Part shown: in pieces, positions 23,253-34,104 of the stretch
Layout of the letters: the number at the start of each line of letters is the position of its first letter
Numbering within the stretch: position 1 is the first letter of the stretch
From: Leptasterias polaris
Lineage: Eukaryota; Echinodermata; Asteroidea; Forcipulatida; Asteriidae
Length of the DNA: 64,000 bases
Assembly (NCBI GenBank): GCA_037783415.1
Contig: JAZGTN010000015.1
Span: 6,149,001 to 6,213,000, forward strand
Direction of reading: 5' to 3'
Translations under genes and position numbers: made by a program
The notes under the pieces: generated by a model
The model's input: the letters and a program-made list of their open reading frames with translations, nothing else
Database searches by the model: none
What the model was told of the DNA's origin: nothing

Positions 23253-23765
23253 GTAGTCATGTCCATAATTGGTGCACTGATTCACCCCTCCAGACCAGCG
23301 AAGCTGTTATTCTCTCCTCCAACCAATTACATCGAAGCTTACTGCGCGTTCGGCTACGGTTTTCTTGTGTCGTCAATCTACAACCTCGTGCTCATCCTGG
23401 CTTGTTGCTACTACGCATTCAAGGCCCGCCGGGTACCAAGCAACTTCAACGAGTCCAAATTCATTGCCATCAGTGTCTACTCTACGCTGGTATTCGGCAT
23501 GGCAGCGGTGCCCGTCTACATCACAGCTATGTACACACTGCAGAAGGTGGCGACATTCTGCATCGCCATCTTGCTCAATTCGTTCTTGACGCTGTGCTGT
23601 GTCTACCTGCCGAAACTGCACGCCATTATCCTCGACAAGGATGTGGAGCTTGCCGAGTGGAGAGTCAACACAATTACTTCGAGAGAACCCTCTGTCGTTG
23701 CTGCAAAGCCAAGTCCTAGTATGCGAGAGGTTATCAATGTAAAGCCTGCTCCAGTTATAATCTAA
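23253..23765 (+). CDS. Class C GPCR constant 3' exon (end of TM4, TM5-7, C-tail)
   Basis: The acceptor is a pyrimidine-rich tract followed by TTTTTAG at 23246-23252. The exon starts GTA GTC ATG in phase 0 and continues the TM4 helix begun by each long exon (joined core VVIVLIVVVLV then VVMSIIGALI). It encodes 170 residues: extracellular loop 2, TM5 (FLVSSIYNLVLILACCYY), the intracellular FNESKFI motif matching mGluR FNEAKYI, TM6 (GMAAVPVYI), TM7 (FLTLCCVYLPKLHAIIL, where mGluRs have PKxY) and a short tail ending PAPVII. The in-frame ATG at 23259 is probably not a start. It is the only such exon in the window, so all three long exons must share it if all make 7TM receptors. Confidence 0.92.
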   Translation, partial: VVMSIIGALIHPSRPAKLLFSPPTNYIEAYCAFGYGFLVSSIYNLVLILACCYYAFKARRVPSNFNESKFIAISVYSTLVFGMAAVPVYITAMYTLQKVATFCIAILLNSFLTLCCVYLPKLHAIILDKDVELAEWRVNTITSREPSVVAAKPSPSMREVINVKPAPVII

Positions 23766-24776
23766 AAAAACAGACAAACAAACAAAGAAAAACCCTCGAA
23801 CAATAACAACGTTAAAACAAAGGGAGTAACACCAGGAATTACACAGAATGCGGGAAGGGTCCACTAGTTACTGGCACCCCAATAAGACAGCAAGTTTGAT
23901 TTGCAAGGGAGGGGTGTTGGAAACATCAGAAGCTAGCACAGGCTATCAGCAAGACATGCTACAAAGAACATATCTGGGAGGTCTGTTTGTAATTGTCTGC
24001 ACGAAATATTTGAGTGAAAAAAGTTCAGGTCCCCTCCCAAAAAACAATAATAACTACACAATTCTGGCAACAATCCCCCTCTAGATAAGTGGAAATTTCC
24101 CTGTCTAGGATATGAAGGGTTTTGACTCTCCCGTGGTATTACACCTTGAGAAAACAGTGAAACAAATAATATGTGCCATGAACTTATTACAATCGCTCAA
24201 TTAAGGGATAAAAAAATCACCTTTATAGAACCCTGCATAATTTAATAGTGCCACGCTCAGTTCGAAGTGATGGAGAGCTGCACTGAATAGGGTTCGAATC
24301 CTGTCGTTGCTTATGATAGTGCTATTTTCCCCGACTGAGGGTGAAAAACCACAATGTACTGTTTATTTTCTTTGTCTTCGGATGGGACAAAGTAATAAAC
24401 CCTTACACTCCGTGGTTTAGTGCCAAACTTGACAGCCAATCATTTGCGGTTTCGATGTATACACAATATAGTTTATTACTTTGTAAAAATGTATGAGCAC
24501 TTTTTGTGGTTGAGTTTAACTTCAATAGTGGTTTTGGTATTCACGCCCTTTATCTAAAATTAAGATGCACAAGTATATTTTTTTCGGAAGTTCATCTGGG
24601 GACTAGCTTCATAGAGTTATTCGATTTAGTTCAGTTAACAAAAGAGAGTCGGTGTGGTCTTAACTGGCCGTTTGAAACTGGCGGTTTCGTGACCGTGCGG
24701 CAAAGGACCGAAATTTGGTTGGATGTAGAGTGGCCCCTTTTCACAAAACACATCCTTCAGCCCATATAACCAGCGG

Positions 24777-25511
24777 TTAAATGGACACGTTGCCTTCAAA
24801 TCTCATTTTAAATGTTACTGTTTGGAGGTGTTCCTTATCTTTATTAAGAGTTGTTCACACAATAAAACACCTTTAATATGTTATAATTAGTGAATGGTGA
24901 TAAACAAAAAATCATTGCCCTCTAACCCCACGACATCTGTCCCGCGAAACGTAATGGGCAAAATGCACGATGAACAGTAGTTAGGCTGGTGCCGTAGCCA
25001 GCGGCCTTGTAAACCTATCAGATGAACACCGGGTAATATACCATTCTCTACCTCTAGCGACACGTACATGCATGTACGTAAACACCCACACCGTTCACAT
25101 GTCAAAATGGATCGCCACAAAAAACAGATGAAGACGCGTCCAAAAAGAGAAAAAGGACCGGATTTGTTTATATCCAATGTTTGTTGAGGACAGGAGGAGA
25201 GGACTAAAACACGGCACATCACAGCAGCACTCTGATTGGCAAATAGTTTAGTATGTGTTTGTGAGTACGTACTACGACTTGAAATAAGACTAGCGGAACA
25301 CGTCGGCCATTTAGTGGAGTCAACAAATTTGAATCCACAAAATGGCGGAGCGTTTTGTGTCACGAAATTTTACAAAAGCCAAACATTTCTAAGGCATAGT
25401 TGTGTGGATTATTATATTCTACTTTTAAAACATCTTTCCAACCGTATTCATTTCATATCAAACGCTTTTTATAGCCCAAAGCGCCCAATCTGAAGACAAC
25501 TTATACCTTAA
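24777..25511. mobile_element. TTAA-flanked MITE (piggyBac-type), private to unit 3
   Basis: Unit 1 reads CGGTTAATATCCGGTATGAC at 10983-11002. Unit 3 reads CGGTTAA, then this insert, then TTAACCGGTATGAC, giving an exact TTAA duplication. Ends and centre (TTGCCTTC; GGCCATTTAGTGGAGTC; CTACTTTTAAAACATC; TTATAGCCCAAAGCGCCC) recur at 46496-46853. About 24889-25255 looks like a further insertion in it. The minus ORF 24887-25363 is a by-product. Confidence 0.8.
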
Positions 25512-25645
25512 CCGGTATGACAAAGCAATGCTTTGATCACTTCTACCAACCCTTTTGGCTAACCATACGGCCACAAATAACACTTCAATTACTTTGTCCC
25601 CTGGAAAAACAAGAAATACCAAATTCAGTTTCGAAGGCAACATTC

Positions 25646-26145
25646 TAGTGACACAATATTGGACTAATTTCAACAAACCTCAAAAGATTAGTACTGCAGT
25701 TTTTACAGTAAAGCCTATTATTCGTCAAGAGACTTTCGGCATCATTCTGGCATTGTTGAGTGATGCGTTACGATAGCATAGTGAGCCCTCTTGCGGGGAC
25801 ACGTTTAATCGTCTTCATGTATGCGCGGTACCGTAAAATACAAGCAATTTATTACGTTTTGGGGACTAAATTATGCAATAGTTGCACTCTAAACACTTCG
25901 GGGTCAGAATTGGCTGTGATCCGGGACCCGTGGAGCACCCGTACTTGTCTCGTACTGAAGCATTTTTTTTTCTAAACTCGATCCTGTGAAACTGTCCAGG
26001 ACGGGAACCCGGCTCTGAATCAGTAGACTGTTTTTTTTTACTCGAACCAACACTCTGCCGCCCCTTCTCCACCCGGACCAATTCTAATCAAGGACTGTGT
26101 AATAATTTAAGGTTTCGACTGTGGCTACGACTAGTAATGTATTTA
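25646..26145. other. Gene-free stretch with SINE-like remnant
   Basis: Past the end of receptor homology. 25945-26095 has degraded B-box-like segments (GGGAACCCGGCTCTGAA, ACTCGAACCAACACTCTG) resembling the tRNA-Leu-type SINE. No exon seen. Confidence 0.45.
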
Positions 26146-26776
26146 GTCCGGGAGCCCGGCGGGGTTTATTGAAAATATTTAGTGCAAAAGGTTTGAAGTG
26201 TGGGATATGCAGCACCCCCCGGGGAACCTTAAAATGTGAATTCTTAAGTGCACCGAGTGGTGCGTTGGGAGGGGTGGGGGGGGGGGGGGGGGGGGGAGCC
26301 CCCCCCTAAACTCACCCCAAAAGTCGATTTAATGAAATTGTTGAGTGCAAGCTAAATTTCTTCATGGATTGAAAGGCCATGGTCCACTGACTATGATTTC
26401 CATACTTAAGAAAATAAATAATGGTGCCAAGTCTAATTAAGAAGGCCCTTAATTAGCGCTAATTACACGTTTAATCGAAATTTTGAGTGCAAGGATGAAA
26501 CATGTGTCAACGTGTACCTTACACTGTGCTGACTCAAAATCAACTACTTAAGAACATTTTAGTGGTGCCATCTTTGCTTAAGAAAGGGTCAAAGGTCAAC
26601 AAAGTTCAAAGTTCGATTTAATGAAAATGTTGGAGTGCAAGCAAAATTTCTTCATGGATTGAAAGGCCATGGTCCACTGACTATGATTTCCGTACTTAAG
26701 AAAATAAATAATGGTGCCAAGTGTAATTAAGAAAAACCGGCCCTTAATAGTGCTAACTACCCTTTTAATCAAAATG

Positions 26777-27140
26777 TTAAAGGCCCTGTACACTATTGGT
26801 AAGATCGACAAACAAAAATGTTCACAGATTCACACATAACTTACATGATGTAAAGTAAGTAATGGTAGAAAAGGTTCCCTTGAAATGTTTTTGCCTAAAA
26901 TGCTATCGTTTCTGAGAAATGAGTAAAACAATAGTTTTTATCGGGCGCGATAATAAACTCGATGTTTGAAAAACAGAAAACACATAAGGTCTCTTTTCAC
27001 TATTTTCTCGTAACCTCGATGACCAATTGAGCTCAAATTTTCACAGGTTTGTTATTTCATGTATGTGGTTGATTACACAAAACATGAACACTGTCTGTGA
27101 TTGTTTTGTCAGCTCTGCCAATCCTGTATAATACCTTTAA
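26777..27140. mobile_element. TTAA-flanked MITE (family A) inside the left arm
   Basis: Inserted at TTAA (26777-26780 and 27137-27140). Starts TTAAAGGCCCTGTACACTAT and ends CCTGTATAATACCTTTAA, an imperfect inverted repeat. It interrupts the arm motif AATTTTGAGTGCAAGGATGAA. A second copy of the family is at 44364-46499. Confidence 0.85.
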
Positions 27141-27245
27141 GTGCAAGGATGAAACATGTGTGTCAATGTGTAACACTGTGCTGACTCAAAATCAACTAAC
27201 AAAGTTTTGAGTGGTGCCATCTTCGCTCAAGAAAGGGTCAAATGT

Positions 27246-28979
27246 GTGGTCAACCAGCCTGTTTGCAGTAACTTTGTATATCCAATAATAACAATTAAAG
27301 TGACTAGACCCTTGTTATTATGATCGTTGATTGTGATTAGCACAACTCTGGAGTTTTTACGTACGTATAATTATGTGCAATATGAAAATTAGTTTTCACC
27401 ATTTTACACATTTTAAAAAGGATATTTTTCCGCAAAAGGCCTTACTCTTTATCTAAGATCATAATAATCGTGATTTTAAGTATATTTCTGGGTTAATTTT
27501 GGTGCTTGGTGTTATGTTCACAATGCATATGTCCAGCTTGGGTGAGTTAGCACAAATCAAACTGTTGTACTCATCCAAGAGCAGCCAAGGCCATGCATTT
27601 TGCTTGTGCACTTGTTGGTGTAGCACCCCGCCTTGCAACTGGATCTAAAGATATCAAGGAGTTTCAGTGGAACGGATTGAAGGTCAGATTGTACCGTGAT
27701 CTGGAGTAACTGACCCTCACTGACTTTCCATCCTCATTCTCCAGGGAGTTTCTTAGAAGGCAAATGAGTCGTTGCCTGTTGATTGTAAGCTTGATTTCAG
27801 TAGGTACGAGAACAAAAGCTTTTGCTTCACCCTTGGCCTAAGATGTTTGTTTTGTGGTTATTTATCCAACTTCCGTGTAAGTTGTTATTGAAATAAATGT
27901 ATTATCCATCTAATATCAGCAAATATGGCAGAGAACATTTCCAAACTCACTTTAATCCCACTACCACTTCCAATCAAACGTCTTACCGGACCAAGAACAA
28001 GTGACTGCGATCAAGAATGGTGGGCTCATTTTTCTAGATAATGATAATAACTTCAGCAGGAATTGTCACCTTCTCCCATTAGTTCATACCAGGCAATAAA
28101 CCAACATGCATTGCAGTGAATGACAACAATCTGATAGCAGAGGAAAGGCAAAGATCTCTCCAGATAGACCCCTCATTAAAACACTGCCTGGCACCTGCAA
28201 CTCAACTACACCTTATTCAGTTTCAGGACATTTTTTATTATCAGTGAAGGTATCATTCTGACCGATACAGAGCCCTACCTAATCTACATATTAAATCTCC
28301 TTGATGTTCGGACCGTTTGCTTAGCCCTCGAAGACATATTTTACCTTCTCATTTACCTGTTTATCACATAACTAACACATGTGTGTGAAAGATACTTTCG
28401 AAGGTATGCCTACATGGTCATGCCGTTGCATAACGGCACCTACATCTAGCAGTGTCATATCATGGCAGTGGCGTATAAAACTAGCGCCCAATTTATTTGG
28501 ACACAAAGGGGTGTGTCAATATTTAGGAGTGCAATAATGGAAAATGAACTATAGTTTGCAAACTGGCATATTTACCTAACACTTAAAACAATTAGATCTT
28601 TCTATTGTTATGTTGGTGTGGAAATTGGATAACCATAAGTATCCAAATCAATGTATTTTAGAAATGGGAAGTATGGCCACTTTCCTGGAGAACCTTGGCC
28701 CCAAAGGGCTCTCAATCTGATCACATCCATTCGACAAGTTATTTCACGACCAAATAGAGACGAACAAGTCATTGTTATTTAAGCCAGGCAATCTTGCATA
28801 AGACCTTGGCAGCTACGGGCACATCGATCACTCCTCTCCTAATCACATAAATTATTTCAGCATCTCCTACTTGCCAGACTTTGTCTTCCAGTAGAACCTA
28901 TTTTGCCTTACTCCCAAGAAGACTTCTGACCTAGTAGAAGCGGTGCAAATCAAGTTCTAACTCTCATCTATACATTCAT
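27246..28979 (+). other. Interior of the long-TIR element, probable degraded LINE 5' part
   Basis: No open frame above 60 codons. Because the next segment is a LINE RT remnant on the + strand, part of this (from about 27540) may be its decayed upstream portion. I cannot recognise an endonuclease domain. Confidence 0.35.
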
Positions 28980-29760
28980 CGAGACTAGCTGAAAACGAGC
29001 TCTTAAAATAGGCTTGGTCCTCATCAATCTCTCCTCAGCTTACGACAGATTTTGGCGTTATGGCCGCTTGTACAAGACCTCGAAGATCTGCACATGTCAA
29101 ACTACCATGTCCTCTCTTCCATTCTCAGCAATCGAAGATTGAGTACACTTGTCCACCGGTTGAGCTCTATGAGGAATCTAAATGAGGGCCTCCCTAAAGG
29201 ATCTGTCTGGGCTTTAACGCTTTTCCAGCACCTATGTGAGTGACATGCCAGACACCACCTCCAGGAAATTTGCATAACTATGCTGATGACCTTACCCTTT
29301 CCACCCAACTAATTTGGAAGACGCAAAAAGAACCCTAACACAGGACCTGAAAAAGATGGCGGACTCCATCACGTACTGGCGCCTCCGCCCAAATACTTCC
29401 AAGACCACGGTTACTGCTGTTCATCTTATCAACCATTTGAAAGGACAGAACTCCAAGTCTTGTTTTGTGGCAAACCAATCAAACACCAACAACTTCCAAA
29501 GATTTTTGAAGACACCTTGACAGGCAAGGACCACCGGAAAAAACATCCAAACACGTTGGCAGGCACTATAGGGATCAAGTTCTCACACTCTACGCACTGC
29601 AAGCGTTATATGCCCTGGCGTGTTCTCCGTAATATTGAGTGTTGTGCACCAGTGGCTCTGCCACACCAAACGAGTGGACACCATCCTGAACTATATCGGG
29701 TACTCTTTATCTCTCTCATCAATCCACCCTGCCAACACATGAAAGAACAGTGATGCATTG
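28980..29760 (+). pseudogene. Decayed non-LTR retrotransposon reverse transcriptase (Jockey-like)
   Basis: Reading across several frames gives RT-like blocks in the right order: LVLINLSSAYD (catalytic Asp block), EGLPKGSVWA, SDMPDTTSRKFA, YADDLTLSTQL (ADD catalytic motif at about 29280-29310), then RTLTQDLKKMAD, WRLRPNTSKTTVTAVHL and later ECCAPV. Frameshifts and stops interrupt it, so it is dead. It sits between the inverted arms of the 5.49 kb element and probably inserted there. Confidence 0.75.
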
Positions 29761-30904
29761 GAGCCAACTCAGACCTGTTTTATGCACGAGCACCTTAATA
29801 TTCTGCCGAGAATAATACGCCTTACATCTCACACTTACCATTCTGTGGTATCATCTGGAATATGTCAATTTTGACCATCAATCGAAGGTTTCAAAATCAT
29901 CCCTCTGGGCACTTGACTGTCTTGCTAACAATGACCTTGTAAAGGATCCCACAGATGAAGTCACTGGTCTCAACCTTCCTCAACATCAGTTGACAGCTTT
30001 TTTAAAAGCAGGATCCGGACCTTTTACGCCAGAACAGTTCATCACCTAAACAAATTGAAGATACCAGACTGCCCTGCCTGTGATTACGGTCACCCTTTGA
30101 CTATGATCAGACTTTCCAGCACGTTATCAAAAACTCTAGGTGCTTCCCTGCAGGTCTCAAGAAAATCAAACAATACCATAGACGCAGCATTGACCTGGCT
30201 CTCTTTTCTAGTCTGACACCTAAGCTGTTCTTCATACGAGAGAAAAAGACTATAATTGCAACTCATCTGTCTTAGGCTGATGCCAGCATTGTCACCCCAG
30301 CATGTTGTAGTATGTTGGTGTAATCTGTACACAGGGCCGCAAGAACACTCCACTGATTTCGAATAACAAAAATAGAATGCAACAGAGAAATTTGGTACAT
30401 CCAGTGTGGGGGGGGGGGGGGGGGGGCGGGGAATTGGCACAGACACATTGGTCAACATCCCCTTTGCATATAGAAGAAATGCGGTAATCATAATCACCAA
30501 CCCTGATACAGTGATAGCTTTTGTTTGGACACTTAATTTGCCATGTTCAGATGTTCAGATAAGAGTTATTGTAAGAAGTTTGTTATGACTGCGGCAGCTA
30601 GATTACATGTTTTACATAATTATGCGTGTAATTAATTAAAAATTGTAATCTGGAAAAAATGATGTAAATATCAATGTCAATATCAAAAGTAGGATATTCT
30701 AGTTATCCGTTTTAATTAGTGGTATTTAAATGACTTCTTAGTTAAATTTGGCACTATTAATGTGTTTCTTCAGTAAAACAAAATGCTCATTGAGCGGACC
30801 ATAGCCTTTCAATCCCTAACAATATTGTTGCACTTCCAATTTTGATTAAATCCAATTGTATTTTGATAAGGGCTGGCCTAAACCAAATTTTGAACCCCCG
30901 TTAC
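29761..30904. other. Rest of the element interior
   Basis: 29761-30290 may still be LINE 3' sequence. A poly-G run lies at about 30407-30426. The minus ORF 30090-30500 has no recognisable domain. From about 30905 the right inverted arm starts. Confidence 0.4.
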
Positions 30905-31935
30905 CTTTGTTCCCCCCCTAGGCAAATTGACACCACTTAAAACTTTCTTGAGTAGTTGATTTTGAGTCAGCACAGTGTAAGGTACACATGTTTCATCCTT
31001 GCACTCAAAATTTCGATTAAACCTGTAATTAGCGCTAATTAAGGGCCTTCTTAATTAGACTTGGCACCATTATTTATTTTCTTAAGTACGGAAATCATAG
31101 TCAGTGGACCATGGCCTTTCAATCCATGAAGAAATTTTGCTTGCACTCCAACATTTTCATTAAATCGAACTTTGAACTTTGTTGACCTTTGACCCTTTCT
31201 TAAGCAAAGATGGCACCACTTAAAATTTTCTTAAGTAGTTGATTTTGAGTCAGCACAGTGTAAGGTACACGTTGACACATGTTTCATCCTTGCACTCAAA
31301 ATTTCGATTAAACGTGTAATTAGCGCTAATTAAGGGCCTTCTTAATTAGACTTGGCACCATTATTTATTTTCTTAAGTATGGAAATCATAGTCAGTGGAC
31401 CATGACCTTTCAATCCATGAAGAAATTTAGCTTGCACTCAACATTTTCATTAAATCGACTTTTGGGGTGAGTTTAGGGGGCTCCGTGAGTTTAGGGGGCT
31501 CCCCCCCTCCCAACGCACCACTCGGTGCACTTAAGAATTCACATTTTAAGGTTCCCCCGGGGGGTGCTGCATATCCCACACTTCAAACCTTTTGCACTAA
31601 ATATTTTCAATAAACCCCGCCGGGCTCCCGGACTAATTCGACTTATGCTAAATAAGTATTGCAATTCGGCCCTTGCTGCCGCCAAAATAGATGCCAAACT
31701 TGGTATTACACTTTGATTCAAACCCGGAAATTCGTACGTTTGCCGCCCTCTTCCAACGATTTATAAAGTATATCGCCATGCATGTCGAACAGTGAGTGAA
31801 GAGCAACTTACTAATTTCAAGATGTAAAACTTCAGACGCAATCTTGACATGTTCCTTTACAGTCTAAGACCATGCACATTGTTGTATAAAATGAGTAACT
31901 GTGACAAGTAATGTCCGACCTAGTATGTCCGACAA

Positions 31936-32395
31936 ATCATTCCCAGATAGCAATCATACATTGGGCCAACATTGGTTTTTGGTCAGCTTTTGACGTTGGC
32001 CCAACGTTAGCATTACCTTGCTGTAATCGGCGTTGGTGTTATGTTTGTTTCCGTTATTGGGCCAATGTTGGCTCTTGGTCGGAAGTATCATTGGGTTTAC
32101 GTTGGCAATCAGTGCTAAGCCAACGATTGCTTTCAGTAAAAACAAACCCCCAGAACAAACAACTTTTGACATTGTGTTGGGGTTATGATGTTGGGCCAAT
32201 GTTAGCTCTAAGTCGGAATTATCACATTGTTTTCACGTTAGCGATCAATGTTCAGTCAACGTTGTTTATTAGTTGAAAATCAATATCAGCATTGATTTGG
32301 TAGCCGACGTAGGACAATGTTGGTTTTAGGTCGGCATTATCACATTGGCTTTTACATCGGCACTCAAAGTTGAGCCAACGTTCCCACAGCTACAC
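31936..32395. repeat. Degenerate minisatellite built on TTGGGCCAA / AACGTTGGC
   Basis: TTGGGCCAA-type cores recur at roughly 130-bp spacing, with intervening CATTG and ACGTTGGC segments. The same family continues at 33300-33360 and 33883-34085. 31636-31935 shows no gene except two TGTCCGAC motifs at 31912-31945. Confidence 0.7.
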
Positions 32396-32724
32396 AATAC
32401 CTTTTTATCCATTGCACATTTTTGTGACAAGGTTGCAATTTGGTGGATTTATTAGATGACAACATTTTCAACGTTGCAAAAATGTCAGATCTTAACATGG
32501 TTTTCAATCAATGTTGTACATTGGTGTACATTGATTGCATATTGGTAATTCATGGAAAGTTACCGAATAGTTTAATACTTTACGTTTTCACAATCTTGTA
32601 TTTTGGTAGTATTACAATTAAGCTAATTTAAGTTGATGCAACAACTTTGTGGTCTCATTAAACATTGTAGTTTAAGTTGTCTACACGTTGAAGTTTGTAC
32701 GGTTAGGCCTATGTTGTATTTCAG

Positions 32725-33240
32725 TATTATTAAAACGCTGTGAAAATGTATTTTGTTTGATTACATTGTTCACACACATTACTAGTTTGTTTTGACATCA
32801 CATCGTAATTGTTGTATTTTAGTTTGTAGCGGCGAATTATTCATATTTAGACCATCATGTTGAATAGTTCAAATAGCTGGTTGATCGTTTTTATTGTCAT
32901 TTACTAGCTAACTACTATTAACATAATGTTTGACACCACAAAAAATGTGGCTTTAAATTTTATTGTCTATATCGGTTTTCATAAATAAAACAGCACTCGT
33001 GGCCGGTTAAAATGTTATCACAACGTATCTTTGTTTTTAACACCACGTTGCGAAAATGTATTTTACTTGTAGTTTGATTAAAACGTACAAGTTTTGACCA
33101 TCTCATCGTAAGCGTTGTATTTAAGTTTATATCGGCGAATTATTCATGTTTAGACCATCATGTTGAATATAGTTTAAGCAGCTGCATGGTTGGGATGCTT
33201 GTTATTGTCATTTATTAGCTAGCAACTATATTAAACGCCA
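32725..33240. repeat. Two tandem copies of a roughly 0.3 kb AT-rich unit
   Basis: The segment with GCGAATTATTCAT and TTAGACCATCATGTTGAAT occurs near 32830 and again near 33130, with shared flanks (GTGAAAATGTATTTT; TTGTTATTGTCATTTA). 32396-32724 shows nothing gene-like. Confidence 0.7.
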
Positions 33241-33360
33241 TTCTTGAGCAACCCAGGGTAAAATAACTTCACCTGACAACACATGAGCGTATTTGTTCCC
33301 CCCTCTCGTTGGCCCAACATAGGCCCAAATGTTATTGATGGGGGCTTGATGTTGGGCCAT

Positions 33361-33882
33361 TGTTATGACCCTAATGACCCTACTTGAACATTTACCCAAC
33401 GTCCGTAACACCAACAAATCAGCAAAAACTATAACGAGCAGGGGTGACAAGGTCACCGAGTTCACATGAGGGCTCGCAGGCAGCGCTGACCGCAGACATC
33501 CAGAGCACCTGAGAATCCAGGCACTATTGCGCGCCAAATCGTGGGATGGCGGGCTTGGGTTCCCACGTGATCTGGAGGGGACAGTCGGTGCTGTTCTGAG
33601 TCCCGAAGTGTCAAGACTAACTCTAGAAAGCTCTGACTCCCCCGTTTCCGTGTGTAAGATTGACAAGAGGTTAAGACTGACAATGTAAGTACATGTAATT
33701 TATGATTACGAGAAGAGAATCAGAGAATCAGAGAAGAATCAAAGCTGAGAACTGTTTCCGAGTCACAATTATTTATTCGTTGTCTGTCTCTTGTTCTGTT
33801 CCTGTTCATGTCCGTTATATTTAATTCTTGTCCAAATCATCAAACCAACAACAAGTCCTTGACCGCGACGGCGCGCGTTACA
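33361..33882 (+). mobile_element. Probable solo LTR
   Basis: A 522-bp segment starting TGTTATGACC and ending GCGCGTTACA (TG...CA) cleanly interrupts the GGCCAAC minisatellite (GGGCCAT before, CTATGTTAGGCCAA after). Its composition is unlike its neighbours, with a GC-rich start and an AT-rich middle (TTATATTTAATTC). The flanking bases (CCAT / CTAT) match only imperfectly as a target duplication, so the call is tentative. The minus ORFs in it are not considered genes. Confidence 0.45.
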
Positions 33883-34104
33883 CTATGTTAGGCCAATATA
33901 GTTGTTCAACATTGGCCCAACCTATCGGTTTCATTGGCCCAAAATTGGTCTATAGGCATTAAGGTTTAAATGGGGCTGATGTTGGGCCAGCTTTTAACGT
34001 TGGCCCAACGTAACGCCGATGAGCAAAAGTACATTGGTGATCGGCATTGACCCAACAAAAACCGTTTCATTGTTGCTACATTGACCCAAGTGATGCCATT
34101 TATT

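Larger units (their letters stand above)
15607..25645 (+). repeat. Tandem receptor unit 3 (longest unit, holds the last exon)
   Basis: Homology to units 1 and 2 covers 15607-19283 and resumes at 24042-25645, ending at the equivalent of the unit boundary (CAACATTCTAGTGA; compare 11130-11142). The intervening 19284-24042 holds a tRNA-like module, a Penelope remnant, MITEs and the constant last exon. A TTAA-flanked insertion at 24777-25511 is also private to this unit. Unit 3 therefore looks like the most complete gene copy. Confidence 0.85.
26146..31633. mobile_element. 5.49 kb element with very long terminal inverted repeats, TA-flanked
   Basis: The outer ends are GTCCGGGAGCCCGGCGGGG and its exact reverse complement, each bounded by TA (26144-26145 and 31634-31635). 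The inverted arms are long: left about 26146-27245 (including an inserted MITE), right about 30905-31633. Each arm has internal direct sub-repeats of about 0.3 kb (landmarks TTCTTCATGGATTGAAAGG and TTAATTAGCGCTAATTA). The interior holds a decayed LINE; no transposase was found. The size and TA target suggest a fold-back or large non-autonomous DNA transposon. Confidence 0.88.

Noticed and set aside
23183..23719. 178-codon ORF overlapping the constant exon
   Set aside because: It is another frame of the exon. The receptor frame has clear TM5-7 and the correct acceptor phase.
24887..25363. 158-codon minus-strand ORF
   Set aside because: It lies across a MITE and a nested insertion, is Cys/Ser-rich without domain pattern, and has no second homologous copy with the frame kept.
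30090..30500. 136-codon minus-strand ORF
   Set aside because: Contains a poly-Pro stretch from the poly-G run and lies antisense to decayed LINE sequence.
33226..33666. 146-codon minus-strand ORF
   Set aside because: It crosses the junction of a minisatellite and an LTR-like block, with no domain pattern.
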